Shown: positions 1 through 9,515 of the stretch, in pieces
Layout: each line of letters opens with the position of its first letter
Numbering within the stretch: position 1 is the stretch's first letter
Origin: Larus michahellis
Lineage: Eukaryota > Chordata > Aves > Charadriiformes > Laridae
NCBI RefSeq assembly: GCF_964199755.1
Contig: NC_133897.1
Location: forward strand, 55,624,442-55,688,441
DNA length: 64,000 nt
Direction of reading: 5' to 3'
The notes under the pieces: model-generated
Database searches by the model: none
Told to the model about the DNA's origin: nothing
What the model saw: only the letters and a program-made list of their open reading frames with translations
Translations under genes and position numbers: made by a program

Positions 1-598
1 AGTATTCACGGGATTTGAAAATAATGACCTATTCATGCCAATAGTCTACTCGCCTCTCCTTTTTATTCCTACTCCCTAACCTAATGTCAGTGATTTAAAG
101 AAGATCACATCTGGTCCTCACCATACAGAAAAAAAACAGTTTCCAAATGTTCATCTTCGCTTTGCTACTGTTAGAAATATGAACGTATGTCTTCACTTTG
201 CCCTTAACGGATCTACAGTTTTCATTGCTAAATTCAGACTTCTTGTCAATTTACAGGCCACTTCAGTGGCAGGGAGCTCTGCAGCGCACGAATATTCGTT
301 GATCTTAGGCAAGAACAGCAAGATTACATAACTGAAGTTGGCTAGAACCGGATGCCATGGCACCCATGAGGCAGAAAAAGAACTCTATCTCATAGTGCAG
401 TTCTATGGCCCCCATCCCCCTTACCAGCTTAAGCTCTGACAGAAGAGATATCCCCTACATCAATAAACCCTGCGTGAAGAACTACAGGGTAGAAATAGGT
501 TCACACAACATCAGGTGGAACATCATGAGTTTCTGCTCCAGTTTGGAAACACTGGAATAGGCTAATGTTCCTGGAGACATGAGTAGGTCACAGGGTGA

Positions 599-1075
599 CT
601 ATAAGCCACGAACGTGATACAGGCAAACGTCTTCTTGTGTGTCAGACAAGAGATTTCCATTGGAAAGGCAAGCATTGTGCAAAGCCCTGGTGAGAACCAA
701 CCTGTACCACCACAGACATTTCTCATTCCTTGGGTTCAAGAAAGACAAATCCCATCTGGGATGAAGGCAGACAAAGACTAAGCAGCTGATTAGGGGCACA
801 GAGGGCCTACAGAAGATGACGACAACTGGAAGGAGCAAGACAAAGGCTGAGAGGGCTGCCATCACTTTCAAGGAAGGTATCAAGGATGAAAGCCAAAGGA
901 GAAAAAGGCCTATTGCAGCACAAGGAAAAATATGGTCAAGAACACAGAACAATTCAATGCTTCTTTCCAAGATGACGACCTCACCATCAATAGTGTAGTA
1001 GCAAACGTCCCTTGCTGTATCGGTAAGGAATGGTGAGGAAATTATGCATGCTCTCTCTGTCTCTGCAAGATTCAT
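599..1075 (-). other. Unassigned 158-codon hydrophobic reading frame
   Basis: This minus-strand frame has ATG at 1075-1073 and a TAG stop at 601-599. It stays open a further 25 codons upstream, to a TAA at 1153-1151. The translation would have three hydrophobic stretches at about residues 42-66, 71-89 and 92-105, followed by a more polar tail with an Arg/Trp-containing segment (residues 107-130). I do not recognise the family. It lies on the same strand as GOLGA4, within its first intron, and has no visible promoter or splice signal of its own. It could be a lineage-specific exon, the remnant of a retrocopy or a chance frame. Chance is the default explanation, although 183 open codons is long for this base composition. 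Confidence 0.2.
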
Positions 1076-1689
1076 GCAGAGGGAACCATACTCTTGTCTT
1101 TCACTTCTGGCATCACCACAACCAAGTGAACGTCTATGGTATAAATGCCCTTATTTACACAGCCTGAAGGTACATACCAATTTTGGCACCAACATACAAA
1201 ATGACAAGAATAGTACCTCCCTTACTCTTTTAGTACTCAAAATAGTAAATCCTAAAGGAAAAGGAGACTTGCCAGGGTTTTAGATAAGATATGAACATCC
1301 TCCCACAAAGTGAGGTAGGCAAATAACTCTCAGAAAGGTTAAAGTCACAAATGAGCTCTGAAAGTTTTACCCCGTGGCTGAAGTGTGTTTTGTTTCCTGT
1401 ATATTGGCCTGTATAAACATGGCCAATGGGTGTGTTTAACAGTGGAGCTGCACAGCTTGGTTTCAGTGGGACAAGGGGATGTGACAGCAATAGCAGAAAT
1501 GGGCTACTTTTACAGTTTGGAAGAGGCATTGTTTGTCTGGCTGTGCTTTGGACGTAGACCCAAATGTTCGAGGTCTGAAAATGACCAACCTTTCCACCAC
1601 AGCAGTGTAACCTCCGCTCACTTGTTTTTCAAAGCCTGTGTTATTTCCATGGTGGCCTGTTGGCACGGTCCATGCTAACCTACAGCTCC

Positions 1690-2845
1690 GGTTACACTTT
1701 CTCTTTCCTCCAGGCTGCAGTTGCCAAAATCACGCCCCTTATGCCCCAGGTAAAGGGTTTGTGTCCAGCCAGATCAAGTCCCTGGTCCTCCTTGCTGTGT
1801 GGCCTCATGGACATTAGCTCTGGCGCAGAGAGGGGATGGCTAACAGGGGTGGCCTCTGCTGCAGGGCTGGTTTCTGCTGTGGCCGGAGAAAAGAGTAACA
1901 GCATGAGGTTTGTCCTTGGGAGCCCAGTGGCAGAGGATGCACCAGGGATGCCCGGCAGCTGTGCCCAGTGCATGGACACCAAGGGCAGGGACCCTGGGCA
2001 CAGGGGTGGCCTCGGGGCCAGCAGCCCAAAGGCCTTCCTCCAAAGGATGCTGGGCACAGGGGCAGCAGGTGGGGCTGCACAAGAGGGGCTATGTCACACC
2101 CATGTCACACCCATGACCCACCCAGCAGTCACAATGTTCCGGGGCAGGATAAAAGGGGGCATCCTCCTGTGTCCCGTTGCCATAGCTGGCCTGGGGGCAG
2201 CCTGAAGACATCCTAGAGGAAGTCCTTGAGGAGCCGGTGGAATTACTTGGTGGGGGCTTAGGGAGGAAGACTGGATGAAGCTGGATGAGGCTGCTGGAGA
2301 TTCTTCACTGCATGCCCAGCTCCCGGTGGAGCCACGTTCAAAGCCCATCTGATGGATGGAAATCCTGTTTTAGCCTTTGGGGAACCGAGGCAAGGCCCTC
2401 AGGAGACGAGAAGAACCACCAATCCCTGGAGGTGCCTGGATACCTGGAGGCTATCGGGTTTTTTCAGCTTGACAGTAATGAAAAGAGCAAGGGAATGCCT
2501 TCTGGAAGAGTACTGCAGAGCTTGCCATCCTCATCCCCTGCAGCACCAGGGGCAGCAACCGTAAGAAATGGGACGCAGAGATGTTGCCAAGAGGTCCCAG
2601 TGCTTTGGAGCACCCACTCCAGGCGTGGGAAGGATTCTTGCCTGCAGGGTCAATTGGGTCAGGGGCATGTGGCCACCCTTTGAAGCTCCTGAGATGGCTC
2701 CAGGTGGAGGGAGAACAGGGCTTGGGCATCTCCTGGGAGGCATGACCAGCCTGCGGGACGAGGAGGCAGGTCTTGCTCACATGCTCAGGGAATAGCCGAT
2801 CGCCAGCGCTGGGGTCAGGAAGGAATTTTCCCCCGGGGCACATTG
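1690..2845. other. GC-rich block, unclassified
   Basis: This stretch is markedly more GC-rich than its surroundings, with recurring short motifs such as 'gggcacaggggcagc' and 'gccagcagcccaaagg'. Several reading frames are open on both strands, which is expected from the composition. None matches a family I know. The block leads directly into the tandem array that starts at about 2846 and may be part of the same diverged repeat or an old element. Confidence 0.3.
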
Positions 2846-3450
2846 GCACTGCTCCCTGGGGGTTTTTTGCCTTCCTCTGCAGCATTGCGCACGACCACTT
2901 GTCAGGTCTCCTCTACTCCATTTTGGCTAGGTTACTGCCTGCTGCTCATGCACCACGATGATGGCCTCTTGTGCCCTGCAGCTGGGGGGAGGAAGGCTTT
3001 TTTTTTTTCCCCCCTATGGTGGGCTAGCAAACGTCCCCAGGGGTTTTTTGCCGCCTTCTGCAGCACTGAGCAGTGCCCCTTGCCAGGGCTCCTTTGGGCC
3101 CTTTTGGCCAGGAGCCTGCTGCTGCTGCTCCACGAAGGTGGCCCTCGTGCCCCGCATCCGGGGGGAGGAAGCTTTCTACACTCCCAGGGGGCCCCCAGGG
3201 TGCCCCCGGGAGCTGCTTCTTGTCCTCTGTAGCATTGAGCACAGCCTCTTGTCAGGGTTCCTTGGGGAAGAGGCGGAGAGCAGGGCCCTTTTGGCTCAGT
3301 TCTTGCCTACTGCTCTTACACCTCCAAGGCACCACTCGCACCCTGGCTCTCTCGGGCTCTCTTGCCCATTGCAAGCTTGGAGCAGGAGGGAGCTCTGCTC
3401 TTCCCTTGGCTCCATTTCCCCAGGGGTTCTTGCTCATGCAAAACAGCCTG
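2846..3450. repeat. Degenerate tandem array, units about 170-210 bp
   Basis: A recurring block starts with a variant of 'ccccaggggttttttgcc' and is followed in the first two units by 'ttctgcagca(t/c)tg'. Related starts are seen near 2857, 3038, 3205 and 3418, giving spacings of about 180, 167 and 213 bases. The middle of each unit shares 'cccttttggc', 'ctgctgctc' and a 'ggggggaggaag' segment. The copies are strongly diverged, so this is an old array or a minisatellite with large units. The long open frames across it, in several phases, are a by-product of GC-rich repetition. Confidence 0.6.
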
Positions 3451-4049
3451 CGCTTGGAAGAGCTCCAGGAGGCTTGATGCACCATCCAGAGCTGCCACTT
3501 CTCAGCTCTCCCTGCGGGCAATACAAGCGCAGGGCAGGCACGGGAGCGCTTTTCAGGCATCACTGGCCAAGAAGCACAGAGACAGAGCAAGTTTTGGAAG
3601 ACAGAAAGTACGCTTGTCATCGCTACATGTCATACTTTGGAAAATACCCGACTCTACCATACACCTCTTCTTTCGTGTGTGGTCAAGTGATCAAATGATC
3701 CTCATTTTCCACGTTCTCACTCTTCAGGAAAGAGGGGCTGCTTGGCCTGTATTCCTGCTGCTACTTTCTGTAGCTCTGTGACTTGCCTTTGCCAGACTGC
3801 AACATATGTTTTTTTTTAAGTGAAACTGAAGAACACATCAGCCTGCTCCTGGCCACATATGCACACTGCGTTAGTGCTTGTGAGCATCATCTCTGAAACA
3901 GATTCAGAAAAATACAAATAAAAACAATATCCTTTTTCCACTTGTATCTTTGTGTTATGTGTCTTTGAAAGTGTTTCTGGAGCTGAAACCCCTCTGGCAT
4001 TTCAGGCAAATACCAGTCTCATCATTATTCAACTCATGGTGAGCGCAGG

Positions 4050-5700
4050 GAATAGAATAGCTCAGTTGGAAGGGACCTACAACAATCATCTAGTCCAACT
4101 GCCTGATCACTTCAGGGGTGACCAAAAGTTAAAGCATGGTATTAAGGGCACTGTCCAAATGCCTTTTAAACACTGACAGGCTTGGGGCATTCACCACCTC
4201 TCCAGGAAGCCTGTTCCAATGTTCGACCACCCTCTTGGTAAAGAAATGTTTCCTCATGTCAAGTCCAAACCTCCCCTGAGGGACGCAGCTTTAAGCCATT
4301 CCCACGTGTCCTGGCACTGGGTACTAGGGAGAAGAGACCAGCACCTCTCTCTCCCCTTCCCCTCCTCAGGAAGCTGCAGAGAGCACTGACGTCAACCCTC
4401 AGCCTCCTTCCCTCCAATCTACACAAACCCTGAGTCCTCAGACACTCCTCAGAAGACATGCCTTCCATCACCTTTCCCAGCTTTAGTGCCCTCATTGTGA
4501 CACACTCAAGTACCTTAGCATCCTTTTTTAATGGAAAAAAGCATCACCCTTTTTTAGGTGGGGCCAAGAATTACACACAATACTCAAGGTGAGGCCACAC
4601 CAACACTAAATACAGCACGGTAATCACCTCTTTGGACTGGATGGTTACACTGTGTTTGATGCACCCCAGGATGGGTTTTGCCCTCTTGGCTGCCAGGGCA
4701 CACTGCTGACTCCTGTTGAGCCTCCTGTCAACCAGCACCCCCAGACCCTTTTCTGCAGGGCTGCCCTCCAGCCGCTCCTCTTCCAATTTAGATTTGTGTC
4801 TGGCATTACTCTGTCCCTGGTGCAGAATGTGCCATTTGTTCCTGTTGAATTTCATGCCATCAATGATTGCCCAATGCTGCACTCTACCTAGATCCCTCTG
4901 CAAGGCATTGTCCTTCGAGTCAACAGCACCTCCCGGTTTAGTATCATCAGCAAACTTATTCAACTCAACATGCATTCAACTCCTGCATCCAGATCATTGA
5001 TAAATGGATTGAAGAGAACCAGCCCTAGAATGGAGCCCTGAGGAACACCACTGGTGACCAGTTCCCAGACAGAGGTAGCCACATTCACTGCAACCCTTTG
5101 TGCCATCCCATTCAGGCAGTTCTTCACCCAGTGCACTGTGTACCTGCTCACCTCACAGATGGACAACTTGTCCAGAAGGATGCTGTACGGGACAGTAGAA
5201 AAAGCCTTACTGAAATCCAGAAAAACTACATCTACTGCCTTCCCTTCATCCACTAGGTGGGAGACCTTATCATAGAAGGATATTAAATTAGTTAAATAGG
5301 ACTTTCCCTTTGTGAACCCATGTTGACTGTGCCTGATGACTGCACTGTTCTTCAAATGTCTTTCACTAGCGCCCAGTATGATTCTCTCCATAATTTTTCC
5401 AGGAACTGAGGTTAGGCTAACAGGTCCATAGTTTCCTGGGTCCTCCCTCACACCCTTCTTGTAAATTGGAATAATGTCAGCAGGGACCTCTCCAGACTCC
5501 CAAGATGGTTGAGAGGGATCCTGCTGTAACTCCTGCTAGCTCCTTCATGACTCTGGTGTGAATCCCATCAGGCTCCGTGGAGTTAGGAACATTCAACTGA
5601 TACAACTGGTCCCTTACAATTTCAGTGTCCAAACATGGAATGTCCCACAGTCATGGTCCTCTGATGGAGGGGACCAGGCAGCCCAAGGTCTATCAGTATT
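4050..5700 (-). mobile_element. CR1 LINE, 3' part, old and broken
   Basis: The 3' end is at the left: 'aatagaatag' followed by the CR1 hallmark 'ttggaagggacc'. Read on the minus strand, the element gives CR1 reverse-transcriptase segments in different frames. One frame (about 5451-4960) has '[15 protein letters not shown]', 'SQHGFTKG' and '[11 protein letters not shown]'. Another (4975-4571) has the catalytic 'FADDTK' box. A third (4495-4259) holds the C-terminal part. The 5' side beyond about 5460 still resembles RT upstream of this block ('[14 protein letters not shown]'). Frame breaks and unusual substitutions show that the copy is dead and older than the other two large CR1 copies here. 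The right boundary is approximate. Confidence 0.9.
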
Positions 5701-7432
5701 GAATGTCTTCACTTTTTCTTGACGTCAGTTATCTAACCATTCATAAGAAACAGGGAGGCCTACAAAGGCCTCCTCAGAAAAAGCATTATACTTGAGAAAT
5801 TTTACCACCATATTTAATGAGTCTTAGGTAATTTTCATCTCAGATGCTACAAACCAGAGTACAAATGACAAGTTCTAGGTCTCAAAGCAGAAGATATGAA
5901 TTGAGCAGAGAGGGTGTGGTGAATGAAGTCTCTGTACAAGAGGGTATAAGAAAGAAAAGACCAAAAACAAGCGCAAACAAAAGCCTCATAAAACTAAGAA
6001 GTGTTAAGCGTTTGGAAAGTTTTGTTTGAAAATGTCTCGATAGAAAGTAGATGATAATCTATATGATGACAGAATACCCAACAAGTGGAATGCCCTTTAA
6101 GGACCTGAAAAGTAAGGTAACAAAAGTATATTCCACACTCTCTGCAAGACTCCAGTACATTCTACAGGCCTTAAAACCTTCTCACAGAATCTGTTTTCAA
6201 ATTAGATATGAGGAGTGAGCAGACTAGCCTATTTTACTTTTAAGATCAAATTTAACTCATTTCCCTCTAGTGTTACTTGAGAGCAACTGAAGAATAAGCA
6301 ATACTGGAAGACAACTATTTTTACACGAAAATAAAAATCTGTTCTCATTTTGTGCTTCTGACCTTCCACTCACGTCAACCCTTGAGTTACATGATCTACT
6401 CTGTCCACAGTATAGCAGACTAGGTGAAAGTATCATTTATCGTAAGCTCCTGTATTAGGTTTCATGAAATTTGTAAATCTTTACTTCAACAGCCAAATAA
6501 AGACTGCAATATATTACACTGTTGGGTGTATATGCGGAGTTTGGTCCATATTTATTCACAAAGCTGATTTTTGGCAAGTACCAACCCTTTAACACATGGA
6601 TCGTGCATCCTGAACTAAGGGGATTACAATATTGTTTACAAAGTATCATAATATAGCTGCTGCTTATTGAAAATAGTAAGCTCCGCAGCTCAGTCTCTTC
6701 CCACTGTACTGAAAGTTCACCACATACGCCAGGACAGCACTCTAAACTGCCACTGCCAAAAACGTATTTAACTTCACTAACTAGAGGAGACCCAGAGTTA
6801 AAAACTAAGAAAGGGCTTAAAACAAAACTCAGCAAGCTACATAAAGTTTTACAGTAGATCCATTTCCAAAAATACTGTCCCTATTTGACAAATCAGTGAT
6901 TTAAGAGATACTACATAGCTGAATGTCAGCAGTTTTGAAACCATGGTCTAATACTAAGACTATGCAGTGTCAGATCTCCCAGTGGTTCGAATTACATTCA
7001 GATCAAGCCCAGGCAACTGATCACTTATTTGTAAAATTAACCAAATTATCTGCCTGTATCTTAGCATTCACATGATACAGAGTTTTTTATCAATTTTGTT
7101 CTTTTAGATTCCAAGATGCAAAGGATACTTAACCCAGCGAAAAGCCAAAGAGACAAAGGCAGACATTATTCAGCACAGAGGTGGCTACTGCAAAGTTAAC
7201 TTGTCAAAGTCTTTCTACCCAAATTTGAACCGGTAGAGAGAATTTATTTTGCTTCAACACATGCATGAAATCATCACAATGTTTTTTTGGCCGCCGTTAA
7301 TGTCAGAGATACTCTACATTCGTGTCATATCTAATGTGCATTACTATAATTTAAAAGAAGTAGTTTCTAGAATCCAACACAAATCATAATTTTGTGAAAG
7401 GACACATAAGAGCAAAACGGCCAATTAAATTA

Positions 7433-7450
7433 TGAAAAAAAAAAAAAAAA
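7433..7450. repeat. Poly(A) run
   Basis: A run of about 18 adenines on the plus strand, with no recognisable SINE or LINE body beside it. Confidence 0.8.
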
Positions 7451-8156
7451 ACCTTGCTCTCAGCTTTATACCACACTCTCAATTTTTCCACAGTTAAAAA
7501 AAGCAAGAATAAGGTTACAGTAAGCAGCACACCAGCGCTCTAAAGGATGGAAACAGAAGGGACTTAGAGGAATGGAAAGAACAAACATTAAGATGAGATA
7601 AAAAGATAAGTAGGGATCTCAATGCTGGATTGTTACCCAGTGCACATCAAAATGTCATTCCTTTAAATACTAAAGAATAAACCCACTTCTGTTTCATTCT
7701 ATTTGATGTTCAAGCAAGGGATTCTCAGAAAGACAGCCATTCTAGAAGGGACGAAAAGAAGAACAGCCTCGGAAGCCTCCGGAGAGGCTTTGGCCAGGAC
7801 AGGAGGCGGTTCGGCAACAACAAAGTTGGATTTCTAAGTTCCAGCGGGGCCGCCCGGCGCTCACCGACACCCGGGGCGCGGCGCTTGCCAGCCGGCCGGC
7901 CCATCCCGGAGCCCTCGCCCGGCCACCGCACGCAGGACGCCAATGCCCGCCCTGAGCCACCCTCCCCTCGGCCGTGGCGGGGGGGCGGCGGGACCGGTCC
8001 GACCCGAGGCCTTTCCCGGACGAAGCGCGGGCCGGCTCGGCCCTGCCCCGCCGCCCCTCGGCTGAAAGGCCACCGGCGCCCGGCCGGGCACTACAAGTCT
8101 CCGTCCCGGCCCCCCCTCACAGCCACCCGACGGACACCGTGTGTCACCCCCGGTAC

Positions 8157-8243
8157 CTGCGGCGGGAGAGGGGCGCCCCGCCCCCCCGCCCCGCGCGGCG
8201 GCGTCTGCTCCTCGCTGATCTTCTGCTTCAGCTTCTTGAACAT
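8157..8243 (-). CDS. GOLGA4: GOLGA4 coding exon 1 (golgin-245/p230 N-terminus)
   Basis: The ATG at 8243-8241 opens with MFKKLKQKISEEQ, which matches my memory of the start of vertebrate GOLGA4 residue for residue. It is followed by a Pro/Gly/Arg-rich run ending in PPQ. The exon is 29 codons and ends at a clean donor (CAG|gtaccg at 8156), phase 0. Where mammals have a Gln/Ala-rich stretch, this copy has TPPRGAGGRG, a local divergence driven by high GC. GOLGA4 is a very long coiled-coil tether of the trans-Golgi network. It is recruited through a C-terminal GRIP domain by Arl1 and captures endosome-derived vesicles through its N-terminal end, the part encoded here. Only this exon is in the window. 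The start context (cacc before ATG) is good. The match is from recall, not alignment. Confidence 0.9.
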
Positions 8244-8245
8244 GG

Positions 8246-8281
8246 TGGAGGGAGGGAGGGAGGGAGGGAGGGAGGGAGGGG
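8246..8281 (-). repeat. (GGGA)n tetranucleotide tract in GOLGA4 5' leader
   Basis: About eight uninterrupted GGGA units on the plus strand (CCCT in the GOLGA4 mRNA) end two or three bases before the initiator codon. The plus strand has enough G-triplets to fold as a G-quadruplex. Tracts of this kind vary in length between individuals. Confidence 0.9.
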
Positions 8282-8459
8282 GCCGGCGGCCTGGGTAGCC
8301 GGGTGTGACTCCCCGGCCGGGGAGGCAGCGTCTGCGGCGCGGGGGGAGGAGGGTGGCGGTGGCAGGAGTGAACGCCACCCGCCCCGGCCCCGTGGAGCCG
8401 CCGCCGCTTCTCCTCCCTGGGTCCCCCCCAACGGCGGGGCAGGTGAACGCCGCAGCTAC

Positions 8460-8471
8460 TGCGCCTGCGCG
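8460..8471 (-). promoter_or_regulatory. NRF1-type motif in GOLGA4 island
   Basis: The plus strand reads tgcgcctgcgcg, which is cgcgcaggcgca on the GOLGA4 strand. This is close to the NRF1 consensus YGCGCAYGCGCR, with one departure in the centre. It lies about 220 bases upstream of the start codon, a usual position for this factor in CpG-island promoters. Function is inferred from the motif only. Confidence 0.5.
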
Positions 8472-8716
8472 GCCAACGTGGAGCCCAGGGCTGCGGAGGG
8501 TACGGGGCGCGGCGAGGCACAAACCTCCCCACGGAACGCCCGGCGCCATCCCCATCGAGTCCGCCCGGAAACCTCTGGGGTGCTCTTCCATTTGTAAAGC
8601 TGAGGTACGTTGTTTACAAGCAGACTAGCATTCAAGGTGGAAAGGCAGTGTTTGCCATCGTTGTAGTTATTACTATGTCTTTGGAACGAGGGGGGAAATG
8701 TTCTCGGCCACTTTGT

Positions 8717-9515
8717 AGAGTCATAGAATTGCCTAGGTCAGAAGGGACCTTTCAGATCATCAAGTCAAACCATCAACCAAACTCTGACAAAATCCTCCCA
8801 TAAACTACATCCCTAAGCACCACAGCTACCCATCTTTTAAATACCTCCAGGGATGGTGACTCATCCACTTCCCTGGGCAGCCTGTTCCAATGCTTGACAA
8901 CCCTTGCGGTGAAGAAATTTTTCCTAATATCCAACCTAAACCTCCCCTGGTGCAACTTGAGGCCATTTCCTCTTGTCCTATTGGTTGTTTCTCGGGAGAA
9001 GAGACCGACCCCCACCGCTCAACACCCTCCTTTCGGGTAGTTGTAGAGGGCGGTGAGGTCTCCCCTCAGCCTCCTTTTCTCCAGGCTGAACAACCCCAGC
9101 TCCCTCAGCCGCTCCTCACAAGACTTGTTCTCCAGACCCCTCACCAGCTTTGTTGCCCTCCTCTGGACCCGCTCCAGCACCTCAATGTCTCTTTTGTGGT
9201 GAGGGGCCCAAAACTGGACACAGTACTCGAGGTGGGGCCTCACCAGTGCCAAGTACAGGGGGATGATCACTTCCCTACTCCTGCTGGACACACTGCTCCT
9301 GATACAGGCCAGGATGCTGTTGGCCTTCTTGGCCACCTGGGCACACTGCTGGCTCATATCCAGCTGGCTGTCGATCAACACCCCCAGGTCCTTTTCTGCC
9401 AGGCAGCTCTCCAGCCACTCTTACCCAAGCTTGTAACGCTGCATGGGGTTGGGCTGTCGTGACCCAAGTGCAGGACCCGGCACTTTGGCCTTGTTGAACC
9501 CCGTACCATTGGCCT
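8717..9515 (-). mobile_element. CR1 LINE, 5'-truncated
   Basis: The 3' end is at the left ('gtcatagaatt...gaagggacc'). The minus strand encodes the C-terminal part of the CR1 reverse transcriptase in two abutting frames. The frame at 9381-9019 has '[17 protein letters not shown]', '[13 protein letters not shown]' and '[16 protein letters not shown]'. The frame at 9015-8773 has 'RTRGNGLKL' and '[16 protein letters not shown]'. The element is cut off at about 9515, upstream of the catalytic FADD region. It is closely similar to the plus-strand copy at 26.4-27.8 kb and probably belongs to the same subfamily. It begins about 150 bases upstream of the GOLGA4 CpG island. Confidence 0.92.

Larger units (their letters stand above)
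1..8156 (-). other. GOLGA4: GOLGA4 intron 1 (partial)
   Basis: This is the stretch downstream, on the minus strand, of the GOLGA4 exon 1 splice donor (GT at 8156-8155). I searched by eye for the next expected exon, the Ser/Arg-rich segment following the N-terminus in mammalian GOLGA4, and did not find it, so the intron probably continues past position 1. It contains an unassigned hydrophobic reading frame, a GC-rich block with a degenerate tandem array and an old CR1, each listed separately. The parts 1-598, 1154-1690, 3460-4045 and 5700-7790 show nothing I can name, apart from a poly(A) run at about 7433-7450. Confidence 0.7.
7800..8570 (-). promoter_or_regulatory. GOLGA4: CpG island, GOLGA4 promoter and first exon
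   Basis: About 770 bases of very GC- and CpG-rich DNA with many GC boxes lie in otherwise AT-rich sequence. The island covers the GOLGA4 initiator codon (8243-8241), its exon 1 donor and the upstream 5' leader. No TATA box is apparent near the leader, which fits a broad CpG-island promoter. The transcription start site cannot be placed from sequence alone. It is likely somewhere between about 8290 and 8560 on the minus strand. Confidence 0.85.

Noticed and set aside
1660-3698. Frames of 130-246 codons across the GC-rich block and tandem array
   Set aside because: They are open in several phases on both strands, follow the repeat units and show no recognisable domain.
6455-6835. 126-codon minus-strand frame in GOLGA4 intron 1
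   Set aside because: No family recognised, no splice signals that fit, and composition like the surrounding intron. Length is compatible with chance.
1-7800. GOLGA4 exon 2 within the window
   Set aside because: I looked on the minus strand for the expected Arg/Ser-rich segment after exon 1 and found no match.
7861-8628. Long frames across the GOLGA4 CpG island other than the GOLGA4 frame
   Set aside because: Composition-driven shadows. Only the frame starting MFKKLKQKISEEQ has recognisable protein sequence and a matching donor.
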